From NCBI RefSeq assembly GCF_001718315.1, contig NZ_CP013363.1, positions 1,178,001 through 1,242,000 on the forward strand: a stretch of 64,000 nt of DNA, given 5' to 3'. The stretch comes from Burkholderia diffusa (GTDB taxonomy: Bacteria; Pseudomonadota; Gammaproteobacteria; Burkholderiales; Burkholderiaceae). Shown one piece after another: positions 45,185 to 57,100 of the stretch. The position numbers and the translations under genes were made by a program. The notes under the pieces are model-generated. The model saw only the letters and a list, made by a program, of their open reading frames with translations. It ran no database searches and was not told the DNA's origin. Within the stretch, counting starts at the first letter, position 1. Every line of letters starts with the position of its first letter.

Positions 45185-46702
45185 ATGACATCCACCGAAT
45201 TGCCGTATCAGCGCCGCCCCGTCGTCGTATGGTTTCGCGACGACCAACGGCTCGGCGACAATCCCGCCTTGTCTCACGCGGTCGACAGCGGCCACCCCGT
45301 CGTCTGCGTTTACCTGCACGACCCTGCCCCGAAATCCGGGCGCTCCATGGGCGGAGCGCAACGATGGTGGCTGCATGAATCCCTCACCAGGCTCGACGAT
45401 GCGCTTTCCGCGCTTGGCGGCTCGCTGATCGTGCTGCGCGGCAACGCGCAGGACGCCATCACGAACTTCGCCATCGCGATCCAGGCCGCGATGGTGGTCT
45501 GGAATCGTCGTTACGCGAAAGCGCATACCGAAATCGACGCGTCGATCAAGAAAGACTTGAACGGCCGCGGAATCGACGTGTCGACATTCAATGGCCATCT
45601 GTTGCGCGAACCCTGGACGGTGACGACTCGCGAAGGCTTGCCGTTCCAGGTCTTCGGTGCGTACTGGCGAGCCGCCTGTCGCGACGATTTTTGTCCGTTG
45701 CCTCCGCTGGCGGCACCGTCGCGCATCCCGTTTTTCCGGGTTCCCGAACGCGTCACGCCACATGTCAGCACACTTCGGGCACTCGCACTCCAGCCGGCGG
45801 TACCCGACTGGGCAGGCGGACTGCGATTGAGCTGGCGTTGCGGCGAGGAAGCCGCTAGACAACGCCTCGACGCCTTCCTGGACGATTCGCTTCGCGACTA
45901 TGCCGGCATGCGCGATTTCCCGGCCGCTCACGCGACGAGCCGGCTCTCGCCCTATCTGCGCTTCGGCAACATATCGGTTCGGCAGGTGTGGTATGCGGCG
46001 TTGTCGGCAGCAAACGCGATGCGCAGCACGGGCGCGGCGCGTATCGATGCTTCGAAAGGCGGGGCGTTGAACAAATTCCTCGGCGAAATCGGATGGAGAG
46101 AATTCTCGTATCACCTGCTCTATCACTTTCCGCCACTGCACCAGGTCAATTTCCGGCGTCAGTTCGATTCGATGCCGTGGCGCGACGACGCGGAGGCACT
46201 CCGCAAATGGCAGACCGGGCACACCGGCTACCCGCTCGTCGATGCCGGCATGCGCGAGCTTTGGCATACCGGCTGGATGCACAACCGCGTGCGCATGGTC
46301 GTCGCGTCGTTCCTGTCGAAGCATCTGCTGATCGACTGGCGCGCGGGCGAAACATGGTTCTGGGATACGCTGGTCGACGCGGATGAAGCCAGTAACCCGG
46401 CAGGCTGGCAGTGGGTCTCTGGTAGCGGCGCCGACGCAGCGCCGTATTTCCGCATCTTCAACCCGGTTTTGCAGGGACAGAAATTCGATCCGCAAGGCGA
46501 ATACACACGACACTGGGTGCCCGAACTGTCGAAGATGTCCGCCGAAAAAATCCATGCGCCTTGGACGGCGTCACCAGAACAACTGCACGACGCGGCCGTG
46601 AGTCTCGGCAGGAGCTATCCGTTTCCGATCGTGGATCACCAGCTCGCGCGCGTGCGGGCCCTGGACTCCTTCCAGCAGCTCGCTTCGGACAACGATGCGT
46701 AG
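45185..46702 (+). CDS. phrB: Class I CPD photolyase
   Basis: Light-driven repair of cyclobutane pyrimidine dimers using FADH- and an antenna. The 505 residues begin with the photolyase alpha/beta domain (VVWFRDDQRLGDNPALSHA), and the FAD domain carries TSRLSPYLRFGNIS, GWREFSYHLLYHFP, WQTGHTGYPLVDAGMREL, TGWMHNRVRM and the block SNPAGWQWVSGSGADAAP with RIFNPVLQGQKFD. The Asn facing flavin N5 is kept (four residues before the conserved Trp), which favours photolyase over a plant-like cryptochrome. Tryptophans of the electron-transfer chain appear present. With folE in the same island a folate antenna is likely. Last gene of the P4 unit. Confidence 0.93.
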   Translation: MTSTELPYQRRPVVVWFRDDQRLGDNPALSHAVDSGHPVVCVYLHDPAPKSGRSMGGAQRWWLHESLTRLDDALSALGGSLIVLRGNAQDAITNFAIAIQAAMVVWNRRYAKAHTEIDASIKKDLNGRGIDVSTFNGHLLREPWTVTTREGLPFQVFGAYWRAACRDDFCPLPPLAAPSRIPFFRVPERVTPHVSTLRALALQPAVPDWAGGLRLSWRCGEEAARQRLDAFLDDSLRDYAGMRDFPAAHATSRLSPYLRFGNISVRQVWYAALSAANAMRSTGAARIDASKGGALNKFLGEIGWREFSYHLLYHFPPLHQVNFRRQFDSMPWRDDAEALRKWQTGHTGYPLVDAGMRELWHTGWMHNRVRMVVASFLSKHLLIDWRAGETWFWDTLVDADEASNPAGWQWVSGSGADAAPYFRIFNPVLQGQKFDPQGEYTRHWVPELSKMSAEKIHAPWTASPEQLHDAAVSLGRSYPFPIVDHQLARVRALDSFQQLASDNDA

Positions 46703-47274
46703 CAGTATGGTCGCCGCCGGCAGGTCGACGTGTGGACGTCGCCAGCGCGAGCCGGGGCCATGCGCGGAACGCGATGCTGACCGCAACGGCTTTCGGCATC
46801 CATCCGGCGTTGCGTAGCAGGCGGTTTGTCGCCGAACACGCCGCATCGCGCGACGAATCCGCGCCGTTCGCCACTCTGCCCAGGTCAAGCTCCGACGTCC
46901 GCGAATCGCCGGATGTCAGCCGGGAAGACGCGTGGGCGCACGGCGCCGGCACGACCTGTACGCGCCGTGCGCACTGCGGCAGCGCGCGCGGCGCGTACAG
47001 GAGGTGCCGATTGCACCGCGCGAGTGCGATTCGCCGCAATCGGCCGTGCCTGGCGCCCGCGGCATTTCGCGTGCGGGAGGCCTGCAACGCGGTTCCGCCT
47101 CACTGGTATGAAAATTGCAATCATCGCGCTCATCAGGCTAATCGCGGCCTGACGGTCGCGCCGTGTCGAGCACGCGCCCGATCATGTGGATAACAGTGTC
47201 CGCGCCAGCCATTCGCGTGTCTTGCGAGTGCCGGGTGCGTTCCTTTCGCACATCCAACTTTACGAGCGCACACC
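46703..47274. other. Gene-poor stretch between photolyase and transporter
   Basis: About 570 bases. Open frames on both strands are Arg/Ala-rich with no family features. The right end presumably holds the transporter's promoter, but I could not pick out convincing elements. Confidence 0.5.
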
Positions 47275-48117
47275 ATGGCCTATCTTATGCCCAACGAATT
47301 CGTCACCAGAATGGTCGACGCCGGTGAGTCGAAACTGTCGATGTCGACCCGCGATACGCTGATTCGCGCGTACATGGCGGGCGCGATCCTCGCGCTCGCG
47401 GCCGCATTCGCTGTCAGCATCACGATCAACACCGGCAACGCCCTCGCCGGCTCGCTGCTGTTTCCGGTCGGGTTCTGCATGCTGTATCTGCTTGGCTTCG
47501 ACTTGCTCACCGGCGTCTTCACGCTCGCGCCGCTCGCGGTGATCGACCACCGGCCCGGCGCGACCTGGGGCGGCGTGTTCCGCAACTGGACGCTGGTGTT
47601 TTTCGGCAATTTCGCGGGCGCGCTGACTGTCGCACTGTTCATGGCGATCATCTTCACGTTCGGCTTTTCGGAAGCGCCGAATGCGATCGGACAGAAGATC
47701 GGCGGCATCGGCGAAGCACGCACGCTGGGCTATGCCGCGCACGGCGCCGCCGGCATGCTCACGCTGTTCGTGCGCGGGGTGATGTGCAACTGGATGGTGT
47801 CGACCGGCGTGGTCGCCGCGATGATGTCGACGTCCGTGCCCGGCAAGGTGATCGCGATGTGGATGCCGATCCTCGTGTTCTTCTACATGGGCTTCGAGCA
47901 TTCGGTCGTGAACATGTTCCTGTTCCCGTCCGGGCTGATGCTCGGCGCGCACTTCACCATCGTGGACTACCTGCTGTGGAACGAGATCCCGACGGTAGCC
48001 GGCAACCTGGTCGGCGGATTGCTGTTCGTCGGCGCGGCGCTGTACAGCACGCACTACAAGACCGCGCCGAAACGCGTGCCGGTCTCGCCGACGCGCGTGG
48101 TCGCGCGCAAGGCCTGA
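47275..48117 (+). CDS. Formate/nitrite transporter family channel
   Basis: A 280-residue FNT-family membrane channel with six predicted spans. Family features include NALAGSLLFPVGFCMLYLLGFDLLTG early, FVRGVMCNWMVSTGVV in the middle and GFEHSVVNMFLFPSG near the end. Such channels move formate, nitrite or related small anions; the exact substrate cannot be told from sequence and no formate dehydrogenase or nitrite reductase gene is adjacent. It ends in a hairpin shared with the convergent giant gene. It does not carry the island's ECF motif. Confidence 0.9.
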   Translation: MAYLMPNEFVTRMVDAGESKLSMSTRDTLIRAYMAGAILALAAAFAVSITINTGNALAGSLLFPVGFCMLYLLGFDLLTGVFTLAPLAVIDHRPGATWGGVFRNWTLVFFGNFAGALTVALFMAIIFTFGFSEAPNAIGQKIGGIGEARTLGYAAHGAAGMLTLFVRGVMCNWMVSTGVVAAMMSTSVPGKVIAMWMPILVFFYMGFEHSVVNMFLFPSGLMLGAHFTIVDYLLWNEIPTVAGNLVGGLLFVGAALYSTHYKTAPKRVPVSPTRVVARKA

Positions 48118-48143
48118 TCGTGCCGCGGCATGCTGCAACTGCC

Positions 48144-48172
48144 GCCCCGGTACCGTCGTTGGGTACCGGGGC
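48144..48172. terminator. Bidirectional hairpin between convergent genes
   Basis: A perfect 11-base stem (48144-48154 with 48162-48172) and 7-base loop, 26 bases after the transporter stop and 20 before the end of the giant minus-strand gene. Its place suggests termination from both sides. Confidence 0.65.
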
Positions 48173-48192
48173 CGCTCACACGCCGACACCCG

Positions 48193-51100
48193 TCATCCGA
48201 CGATGACCTGCTGCCCCGGATCGATCTCGCCCGGGTGGCTCGCGAGGTTCCGGTTGAGTTGCAGGATCTCGTTGAGCGCGACGTTGATCCGCTGACCGTC
48301 CGACATCCGCTGCTGTTCGGCGACCGGCACGTGTGCCGCCGCAAGCAACGTTCCCTCGTGACGTTCGGCGATCGTCCACAACGAATCGCCGGCCGCCACG
48401 TTCACCGTTAGCGGTGTCGGGCTTGGCGAATTCGGCGGAGGAGCCGGTTGAGACGGCGTGCCCGACGGCTGCGCCCCCGGCGTCGCCGATGCAGACGGGG
48501 CCGCGGACGCATTCGTCTGGGTCGGCGCCGGAGTCGTGCCCGGCGACGGCGCGAACGATGCGCCCGGCGCCGGCGTGCCGGCATTCGAACCCGACGGTTT
48601 CGGCGACGAACCAGGCGGCTTGTGTTGATCGTCCGACGCGGTCGCCGACGTGTACAGGCTGATCCCCTGCATGATCCCGAAGATTGCCACCGGCGCCAGC
48701 GCGACGCCGGTCGGCAAGCGCTCCATCCACGGCGTCGCATTCGGAAAATGAGAATGCAGCCGCCCGGCGCCGAGCAGCGCGCCGGACATCGCGGTCAGCG
48801 TGCCGGTCACCGGATCCACCGTGAGCGCGGTATGAACGCCGGTTGCGATGCCGACCGCCGATGTCAGGTAATCGCCGGTCGCGCTCGCGATGCGTGCCAG
48901 TTGACTGCGATTCTCGGCGTTCACGCCGCGCAGGCTGCCCTTGTAGACGATGCCGGTGTAGACGGCGCTGAGCGCGCCGCCGATCGCCTGTCCGCCGGCC
49001 AGCAAGTCGCCGTGCATGACCGCCCTGAACGCATTCATCGTAATCGAACCGCCGTAGCCGCCCAGCGCCAGCACGCGACCGACGCGGCCGATCGAATGGC
49101 GCGGGCTGCCGTGGTGCAGCAGCTTCAGCGAGGTCCCGCCGACCACGCCCTGCATCTGCGCGAGCATGTCGGCGGCGATTGCCTTCGTGTGCGCGACGGT
49201 ATCGTCGAACGACAGCATCCCGTCGTCATTCAGCGCGCGAAGCTGTGCGGCCATCGCCTTGCCTTCGTGCGCGATCTGCTCCAGCTGCGTGCCGCGTGCG
49301 GTCACGTCGAAACCATTGGCCTTCAGTTGGGCCTGCAGCCCGCGCACGAGCCGGTCGACGACACGGTCGAACACGCGCGGGTCGCCGTTCTTCAGGCTCG
49401 CGACCGCGCCGTGATGCAGCGCCTGGAACACGCGCCCGACCCGCAGTCCCGCATACAGCGAGTTCGTCGCGGTGCGCACCGACTCCCGGCCGACCGCGAC
49501 GAGCACGCCCGCCCCTGCACCGCCGGTCACGGTGGCCGCCGCGATGTCGCCGGCGATCCGCCTGGACGACGGCGGCGGCGTGTTGTCGCCGATCGGTTCG
49601 TCGTGCACCCGCAGCGCATGCAGTTCCGCCTGCGCGCGCTTCGCGGCGGGAATGTCGACCTGCGCGAGCTGCGCGGCTTCCCGGCGGCTCGCGCCGATCG
49701 GCTTGGTGCCGTCGTTGATCAGCGCCGGGTCGCGCACGACCGCGCGCCAGTGATCGAGCGGATCGGCGGCGGACGGCCGTTTGCCGGTTGTCACCCGGGC
49801 CGGCACGCTGCCGCCGTGGTCGGCCAGCCAGCGTGCGCCGAACGTGCGGGCGCCCTTGTCCGTCGTGGTGCGCGGCTTGTTGCCGTCGGCCTCCCACAGC
49901 GTGGTCGCATGCTCGATCGTCGCCTTGCGCGCCTGATTCAGCCAGACGGTCGTGTTGCCTTCGTGGATCTTCTGGCGCAGCGCCGCCAGTTCGGCAGGCG
50001 TCATTCCTTCCGCGGCGCCGATCCGCTCGACTTCCGCGAACAGCAGCTGATGCTGGTTCGCGAGCGTCTGCCGGTCGACGCGCTCGAACACGCGCGTCAG
50101 CGCATCGGCTCCATGCAGACGATCGATGATCTCCGGCCGGTTGCGATTCTCGACGATCAGCTTCGCGAGCGCGCCGGTCAGGTCCTGGTTGCCGATGAAG
50201 TCGGCACCGTGCGTGCCGTACGACAGCCCCATGTGGACCCATTCGAGCCCCTTGCGCTCGAGCACCGCGCGCAGCAGCTTCTCGTGTCCGCCGCCCGGCA
50301 CCGATTCCGGCACCGCATCCCAGCCGTGGAACGTGACCATCACGTTCGGCGCCACCGTGTCGGGATGCGCGTTCGACCAGCGTTCGAGCGCGGTCATCAC
50401 GCGCACGTAGTCGTGATACGTGTCGTTGGTGCCCGACTGGAACCGGTAGTCGTTGCCGGACACGAGCGCGCGCGACGGCGCGGTCTCGAGCCGGATCGCG
50501 AAACCCGTTCGCGCGGCCTCGTCGAGCCAGCCATGCAGATGCGCGAGGTCGTCGAGGGCGAGCGCCGTCCCGTCCGAATCCGGCGCCGGATGGATCACCC
50601 CGTTCTCGCCGTCGAACACGGCTTTCTTCTGGTCGCCGAGCGCACGCACCGCGCGCAGGAAGTCCGGATCGTGCGCCTTGCCGAGCACCGCCGCGAGCGA
50701 ATGCGGATCGATCACGAGCGTGACGACCGGCATCACGCCGCCGTACCGCTCGACGAGCGCCCCCATCAACGCAGGATCGTCTCTCAGCGAGAACGAGCGC
50801 GCCATCGGCACCATTCGGTCCTGCAACGCATCGCTCGAACGCGTGAAGATCTGCCGGATCCGTTTGTCGGCGACGGTGGCCGCGCCCAGGTTGCGCGTTC
50901 GCGCGCGCAGTTTGCCCGGCACCGGCAGGAACCGCGACGCCGACGTCGACACGTCGCGCGCGACGTACAGCTTGTTGCGCAGCGTGCGCCACATGCCCAC
51001 GTCGACCATCACGGCTTGCGGCTCGCCCTTCAGCACCAGGTTCACGTCGCCGGGGCGCTGCGCCTGCTTGTTGTATGCCTCGATCTGTTCGTGCGTCGCG

Positions 51101-54100
51101 AAATACTGCTCGGGCTTCGCCGCGCCGTTGCGCAAACTGAACTCGACGACGGTGGCCGACGACAGGCCCGGCTGATACGGCTCGATCGACAGCGGCGCGG
51201 GCGCCGCGCTGTTGCTCCCCAGGCGCCGCAAGTCGCCGAGCACCTCGTTGTAGGCGTGTCGCGTGCGTGCCGCGAGTGCGCGAAACGGCGCCGAATGCAG
51301 GCCGCGCGCCTCCGCATCCTTCCACTGATCGCGCAGCGCCTTCGCGCGCGCCTCGAGCGCGGCGACGCGCGTCGGCCGCGCGCTGTTCAGGAAATCGCGC
51401 GGCGCCAGTTGAGTGAGCAGGAAATGCACATCCGCACCGAAGCGATCGCTGCCGATCGGCATTTCGTCGAGCGGCAGGCCAGGATGATTCTGGTTGCCGG
51501 CCTGCGGGAGCTTGTCGAACCAGCGCATCTCGCCGTTGCGCTGCGCAATCACGCCGAGCGGGTTGCCGAGCGCCTCGGCCACCGCCCCGTCGGTCCTGAA
51601 CACGTAGATCACGTGACGGCCGCCGTCCAGCGCGCCGTTCCGGATCGCGGTCATCAGGTGCGGCACGCTGTTGCCGCTGAAGTCGACTGCGTTGAGCAAT
51701 GACTTGTCGGACGGCAACAGATGCGGATCGACCGGCGGCAGCGGCGCGGCATTCGCGTCGTCGCCCTGCTCCGCGCGCGACAGGGGCCGGCGCACCGGCA
51801 CGATCGACTGGAACAGGTCGCCGGCGGAGCGGAACGGTTTCTTCTCGATGGCCGGGGCCTCCTTCGCCGGTCGGAACCCGCCGATGCGGTCGACGGTCGC
51901 GGGCGTCACGTCGCTGACGACGAAGCGAATCCCGCGGCGCGGCGACCGGCCGACCGGAATGCCGCCGCGGCGACGACGCCGGAATACCGTGCGCAGATCC
52001 TGCTCGGGAATCTCGGTATCGCCGAGCGGCGCCTTCTCGAAGTACTTCCACACGTGGTTCGTGTCGCGCTCCGCATGGCCGAGCACCTTGCCTGTCTCGT
52101 CGTCGACCACATGAATCCAGCGGTGCTCGCCGGAAACCGCGCGCACGGCCTGGCGCGGCCGCTTGAAGACCGGCGCGTCCTGCAGCTTCGACACGTCCGC
52201 GGCGAGCGCCTTCTCGATCGTCTGGCCCGACGTCGTGACCGACCACGACGTCTTGCCGTCCGGCGTCTCGATCTTCGACGGGCCGCCGAAGTGCACCAGT
52301 TCGTCGTGCGCGACCGGCGACACGTAGAAGTCGAGCTTGCCGCGCGCGCGTCGGCCGCTGTTGTCGCCTCGCTCCAGCGCCTTGTTCAGCGCGTGCGGCA
52401 CGCGCTTGCCGTTCAGCATCCGCACCGGGCCGAACGCGCCGTTGGCGTCCGTCTCGAGCACCGCGACGAACGTCGGCGCCCCGTGTGGGCCGTCGCCGGC
52501 CGGCGGCTTCGCATGCGCGGCGACCAGCACGTGTGCATTGGGACCGATCTGGCGCGCCAGACCGTCGAGCGTCGGCGCATGCCGGCCGTCGAGTCGCGTG
52601 AGCGTGCGACGGCCGAGGGTATCGAGCCAGGTGGCGGCGCGCGTCTGCTGTTCGGCCTCGACCACGGCGGCACGCGGCGGCGCGGCGGGCGTGCCCGAAT
52701 GACCGGAAACGGTGGCCGGTGTCGTCGCACCGGACGGATCGCCGCCCGCGCTCGCGAGGCGGCCTGTCGGCCCTGCCGGCCCGATCATCGGCCAGATCGG
52801 GGTGCCGTCGACCGCGCCGGCCGCGCGCGTGCCGCCGGCATGCACGGCCGCGTAGCCCTCGGGCAGGCCGGAATGATCGACGCCGGCAAGCCGGTACGAT
52901 GCGTCGCCGGTCGTCGCGTCGCGGGTTCGCACGACGTACATGTCGACGCCTGCCGGCTTGAACAACGTGCCGCCGTCGGGCGTGACGATGCGCAGCGCGC
53001 TCGCCGGATCGTGACCGAGCGCCGACAGCAGCACGACGTCGGTCGGTGCGGCGGCCTCGACTGCGGCCAGGTTCGCGGTGGCACTGGCCGCGACGCGTTC
53101 CGCCGCCGTCAGGTCGCCCTGCGCGAACGCGGTATCGTCCGGCAACGCATCGGCCGGCACATATGCATGATTGCGCGGGCCGGTATTGGCCGCATCGAGC
53201 GCCTGCCCGAGCGCATCGTGCGCGATCGTCGGCACGCCTTCGGGCAACGCGCGCGGTGCATCGGCCGCAGCGCGGCCAGCCGCGTGCGCTGCCGCTGCCG
53301 TCGCGTCGGGCACCGCGCCGCTGAACCGGAACCAGCCTTCCTCCGGGTCGAGCGCGCCAAAATCGGTGCCGCTGCCGAGCACGATGCCGCCATCGCGCGT
53401 CACGAATTCGACGCGCAGGTTCGTCAGGCCGGCGGCGTCGAACGCCTGCATCACATCGTCGATCACGCGGGTCGGTTCGGGACCGTCGAGAAAGCCGCTC
53501 GGCCAGTGCAGGGACACGGTTCCGCCGGCTTGCGTCACGCGCGCGGCGTCGCCGATCACGCCCGGCCGCTCGGCGAGCGCACCGCGGAACGCATGGTCGA
53601 GCGTGATCGATTCGAACGTATCGTCCGGAATTCCGCTGAAATCGTAGTCGGGATCGGCGAAGGTCGGATCGGACACGCGTGGCACCGTTGGGCGCGGCGG
53701 CCGATCGTCGAACGGCCGCGCCGCCGTTTGCGCCGGCATCGGCGCGGGTTCCGCGCCCGCCGCCGCGGGCAGTGCCGGGCGGCCCGCTCGCGCGGGGTCG
53801 CCGATGAAGCGCTGCATCGGCAGCCGATCCTTGTCGACCTGTCCGGTCAGGCGCGTCCCGCGCACGGTGGTCGACCCGTCGGGTTCGACGAGCAGGATGT
53901 CGGGCGGCGCCCAGACCGACGTCGGCCGCCCGGTGAGCTCGGACAAGCGCTGCGCAAGCGCTGCCGCGAAGGTGGTGCTCGCGGCCCGCACCTGGCCCGG
54001 CGCGACGCGCAACGGATCGTGCTTGCTGGACCCGCCGAAACACGAATACAGCGTCACGTCCTGCCCCGGCTCGAGAACCGGCGCGACGCGCTCGGCCACC

Positions 54101-57100
54101 TCGCCCGGTGTCAGCGGCCGGCCGTCCGGGCCCAGCATCGCATCGGCCGACATTCCGTGCCCGAACACCACATGATGGCCGGGCGGCGACATCAGCCCGC
54201 GTGCGCCGATCGGATGCAGCGGGTCGTCGGCCGGCATCAGCAGCGTGTCGGCCGGGCGCAGGAACTCCGGATGCTGCGTCGCGTCGATACCGGTCACGTC
54301 GTCGAATCCCGGCTGCATCACCGAATGGCCGTGGATCGTCGTCGTGATCACGCCGCCGTTGGCGATCGTGCGGTCCGTATAGACGCGGCTGGTCTTCGGA
54401 TAGATTTTTTGCGTCTTCCCCGACAGGCCGTCGTCGGCCTCCGCCTCGGCGGCCTGCTCTGCGCGGGCGGCCCATTCGTCGGCCGTGAAGATCTGCCCCG
54501 GCTCGACCTCGACGAGCGGAACCGGCACGTAGACCGGCGGCTCGTTCGCGTCCGGCTCGCCCGAGAGACGAGGATGCGGATGCGTCGGCCCGCCTGGCGT
54601 CGCGCCCGGGCGCGCGGCGTTGCCGCTCTCGCCCGCGTTGCCGCGCCGTCCGCTGTCCGCGTCCGGATCGATCCGCGCTTCGACGGGACGCACCGGTTCG
54701 ACCGGCGCGTCGTTGCGCGCCGTCGCCCCCGGCACCGGCTCGCCCCGCCGGGCGAAGACCAGCGGCGGCTGGCTTGCGTCGGGCGTCTCGGGAATATGCA
54801 GGTAGAGCCGCGTCGACACGTCGGGATCGTGTGCCGGCACGACGATGTCGTCTGTGTTCGGGTGCAGTTCCAGCGCACCGGTGCCGCGCACCGAGTTGGA
54901 CGCGATCGACGCGATTACCGGCACCTGCAGCTCGTATGCCAGCTCCTGCGCGAACGGATAGTCGCCGGAGCCGAGATAGCAGCCCGTCAGCAGCACGCCG
55001 TTGCCTTCCGTATAGGCAGGATCGTCGAGCATCCTGCGCGCGAATTCGCGCGGTGAAATCGTGGTGCCGTCCTGCGTGACGGCGATCGAACTGTCCCACC
55101 TCACGTTGCTCGGCTTCGTGCCGTGCGATTCGACGATGTCGAAGCCCGACACCTTGAGGAACTGCCGCGCGGTCGCATGGCCGAGCAGGTTCACAACGTT
55201 CGAGCCCGGCACCGGCCGCAGTTCCAGCGGATTGACGCGGACCGGCTGCGCGCGCCCGGGCGAGAACTTGCCGTTCACGTCCGGTTCGATCTGGAAGCGC
55301 GCGAGCCGACGGCCCGGATTGGGGATTGCGCGCTGCCATCCGGCCGCATCGGAGTCGCCCAGCCGGCCGAACACCGGCGCCTGGATCAGGTCCGCGAACT
55401 CCTGCAGCAGCTCGGGATCGGCGCCGCTGTGCGGCCCCTCGAGCGCGATCGGCGTGCCGGGCGTATAGCCTTTCCACGCCAGTTCCTCCAGCGCGTACGT
55501 CATTTCGAGCGCGCTCGCCGAGCGGCCGCTGCGCGGATTGATGATCGACCCGCGATTCGTCAGCACGCGCCACACATAGACGCCGAGCGGCACGCGCGCG
55601 TCGCCCGACGCACTGCTGCCGCCCCAGCGATTCGATACCGGGCGCGGCGCCACCGTGCTCCAGTCGACCGCGTGCGCGCCCTGGTCGATGATCGCCAGCG
55701 CCGGCGAGAAACGGTAGGTGCGCGGCCCATACTGCACCGAACGGTCGGGCTTCCCCGCGAAACTCGGGGCATCGGGCTCGATCACGATGCCGGCCGCATA
55801 GCCCGAGTCGGGGCTGCCGTCGACGCGGCTGCGCGGCGAACGCCATGCGACGAAGCCGCTCGCGCCGTAGACGTCCACGCCCAGCACGTTCGCGAGCAGT
55901 TGCGCGAGCGGGCTCACCCGCGTGCCCGCGCCGCATGCATAGAGAATCACCGGCGATTTGCCGTCCCAGCCGCTCTGGCGCACCGTCTCGGCCAGATCTT
56001 CCGCGCTCATCGGCTTGCCGGTCGCGCTCGCGAACGCATCGGTCCACGCGTGCGCGTACACGGCGAAGTAGCCGGGCGGCACCGGCATCAACGGCCGCTC
56101 GCCCGGCGGCAACTGGTTCTCCGGCTGCGCCGGATGGTTCGAATAGATCGCGAGATCGGCCTCGCGGCGCGGATAGGCGCCCCATTGCGTCTCGTTCATG
56201 CCCGGCATCGCGTTGATCACGTCGACGCGCCGCCCGTCCTCGCTGCGGATCAGCGGTTTCGCCGGATCGAACCCGCGCGGGTACACCACGCGCAGCGTGC
56301 GATCGTACATGTCGTTCATCGACAGCGTCAGCCGCTTGCCGGCTTCGTCGAGCCCGACGTGTCCCACCACCGCTCCGGGCAGCACCGTGCCGTCGGCGGC
56401 AAGCGCCGTTTGATCGACCAGCGCGACCTGATAGCGGCCGGCCGCCACGCCGTTGCGGGCGACCATCATCGCGTCGTGGTAAGACGCATAGCGCGTGATG
56501 CCGATCGTGCCGTCTTCGGCGGTTGCCGCTGCGGCGAGTTTCTCCGGATCGTTACCCGCCGCCGCGCGCCGCTCGTCAGCGTTCGCCGCGCGGATGTCGT
56601 CCGACAGGTTGCCCCTTTCGGTCGCGGGCAGGCCGTCTTCGTCGAGATTGCGCACGTTGCCTTCGCCGTCCTCCAGCGCGTACACGTAGTATTCGACGTC
56701 CTCGAGACGGTTGCCGCTCTCCAGAATCGATCCGACCACGCTGCTCAGGATCTCGCGATCGGCTGCCACCTGCGCGGGAATGTCCCACGACGCGGGGTGC
56801 CCCGCCGCCGCAGCCGCAGCCGCTGTCGGCGTGCCGGCCCTGGCCGCCGTCGCGCCTTCGCCGGCCACCGCATCCGCCACGGCCGGAGTCGCTTCGCCGT
56901 CGATCCCCTCGGCGTCCGGCGCGAGCCGCAGCAGGATCGCGTCGCCTTCATCCGGCGAGCCCTGCGTACGGCGCGCACGCAGCCACGCGGCGAATCGCGA
57001 CCGCAGCCCGCCGTCGGTCGCCGGCACCGGTTCACCGTCGTCGGCCGGTTCGCCGAAACTGGCCGCCTGCTCCTGCGCGTGCTGCCATGGGTTGCCGATC

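Noticed and set aside
47108..47152. 14-codon hydrophobic ORF upstream of the transporter, considered as a leader peptide
   Set aside because: No ribosome binding site and no attenuator-like hairpin next to it.
46561..47193. Open frame after the photolyase
   Set aside because: It starts inside the photolyase gene in another frame, is Arg/Ala-rich, and has no ribosome site or family features.
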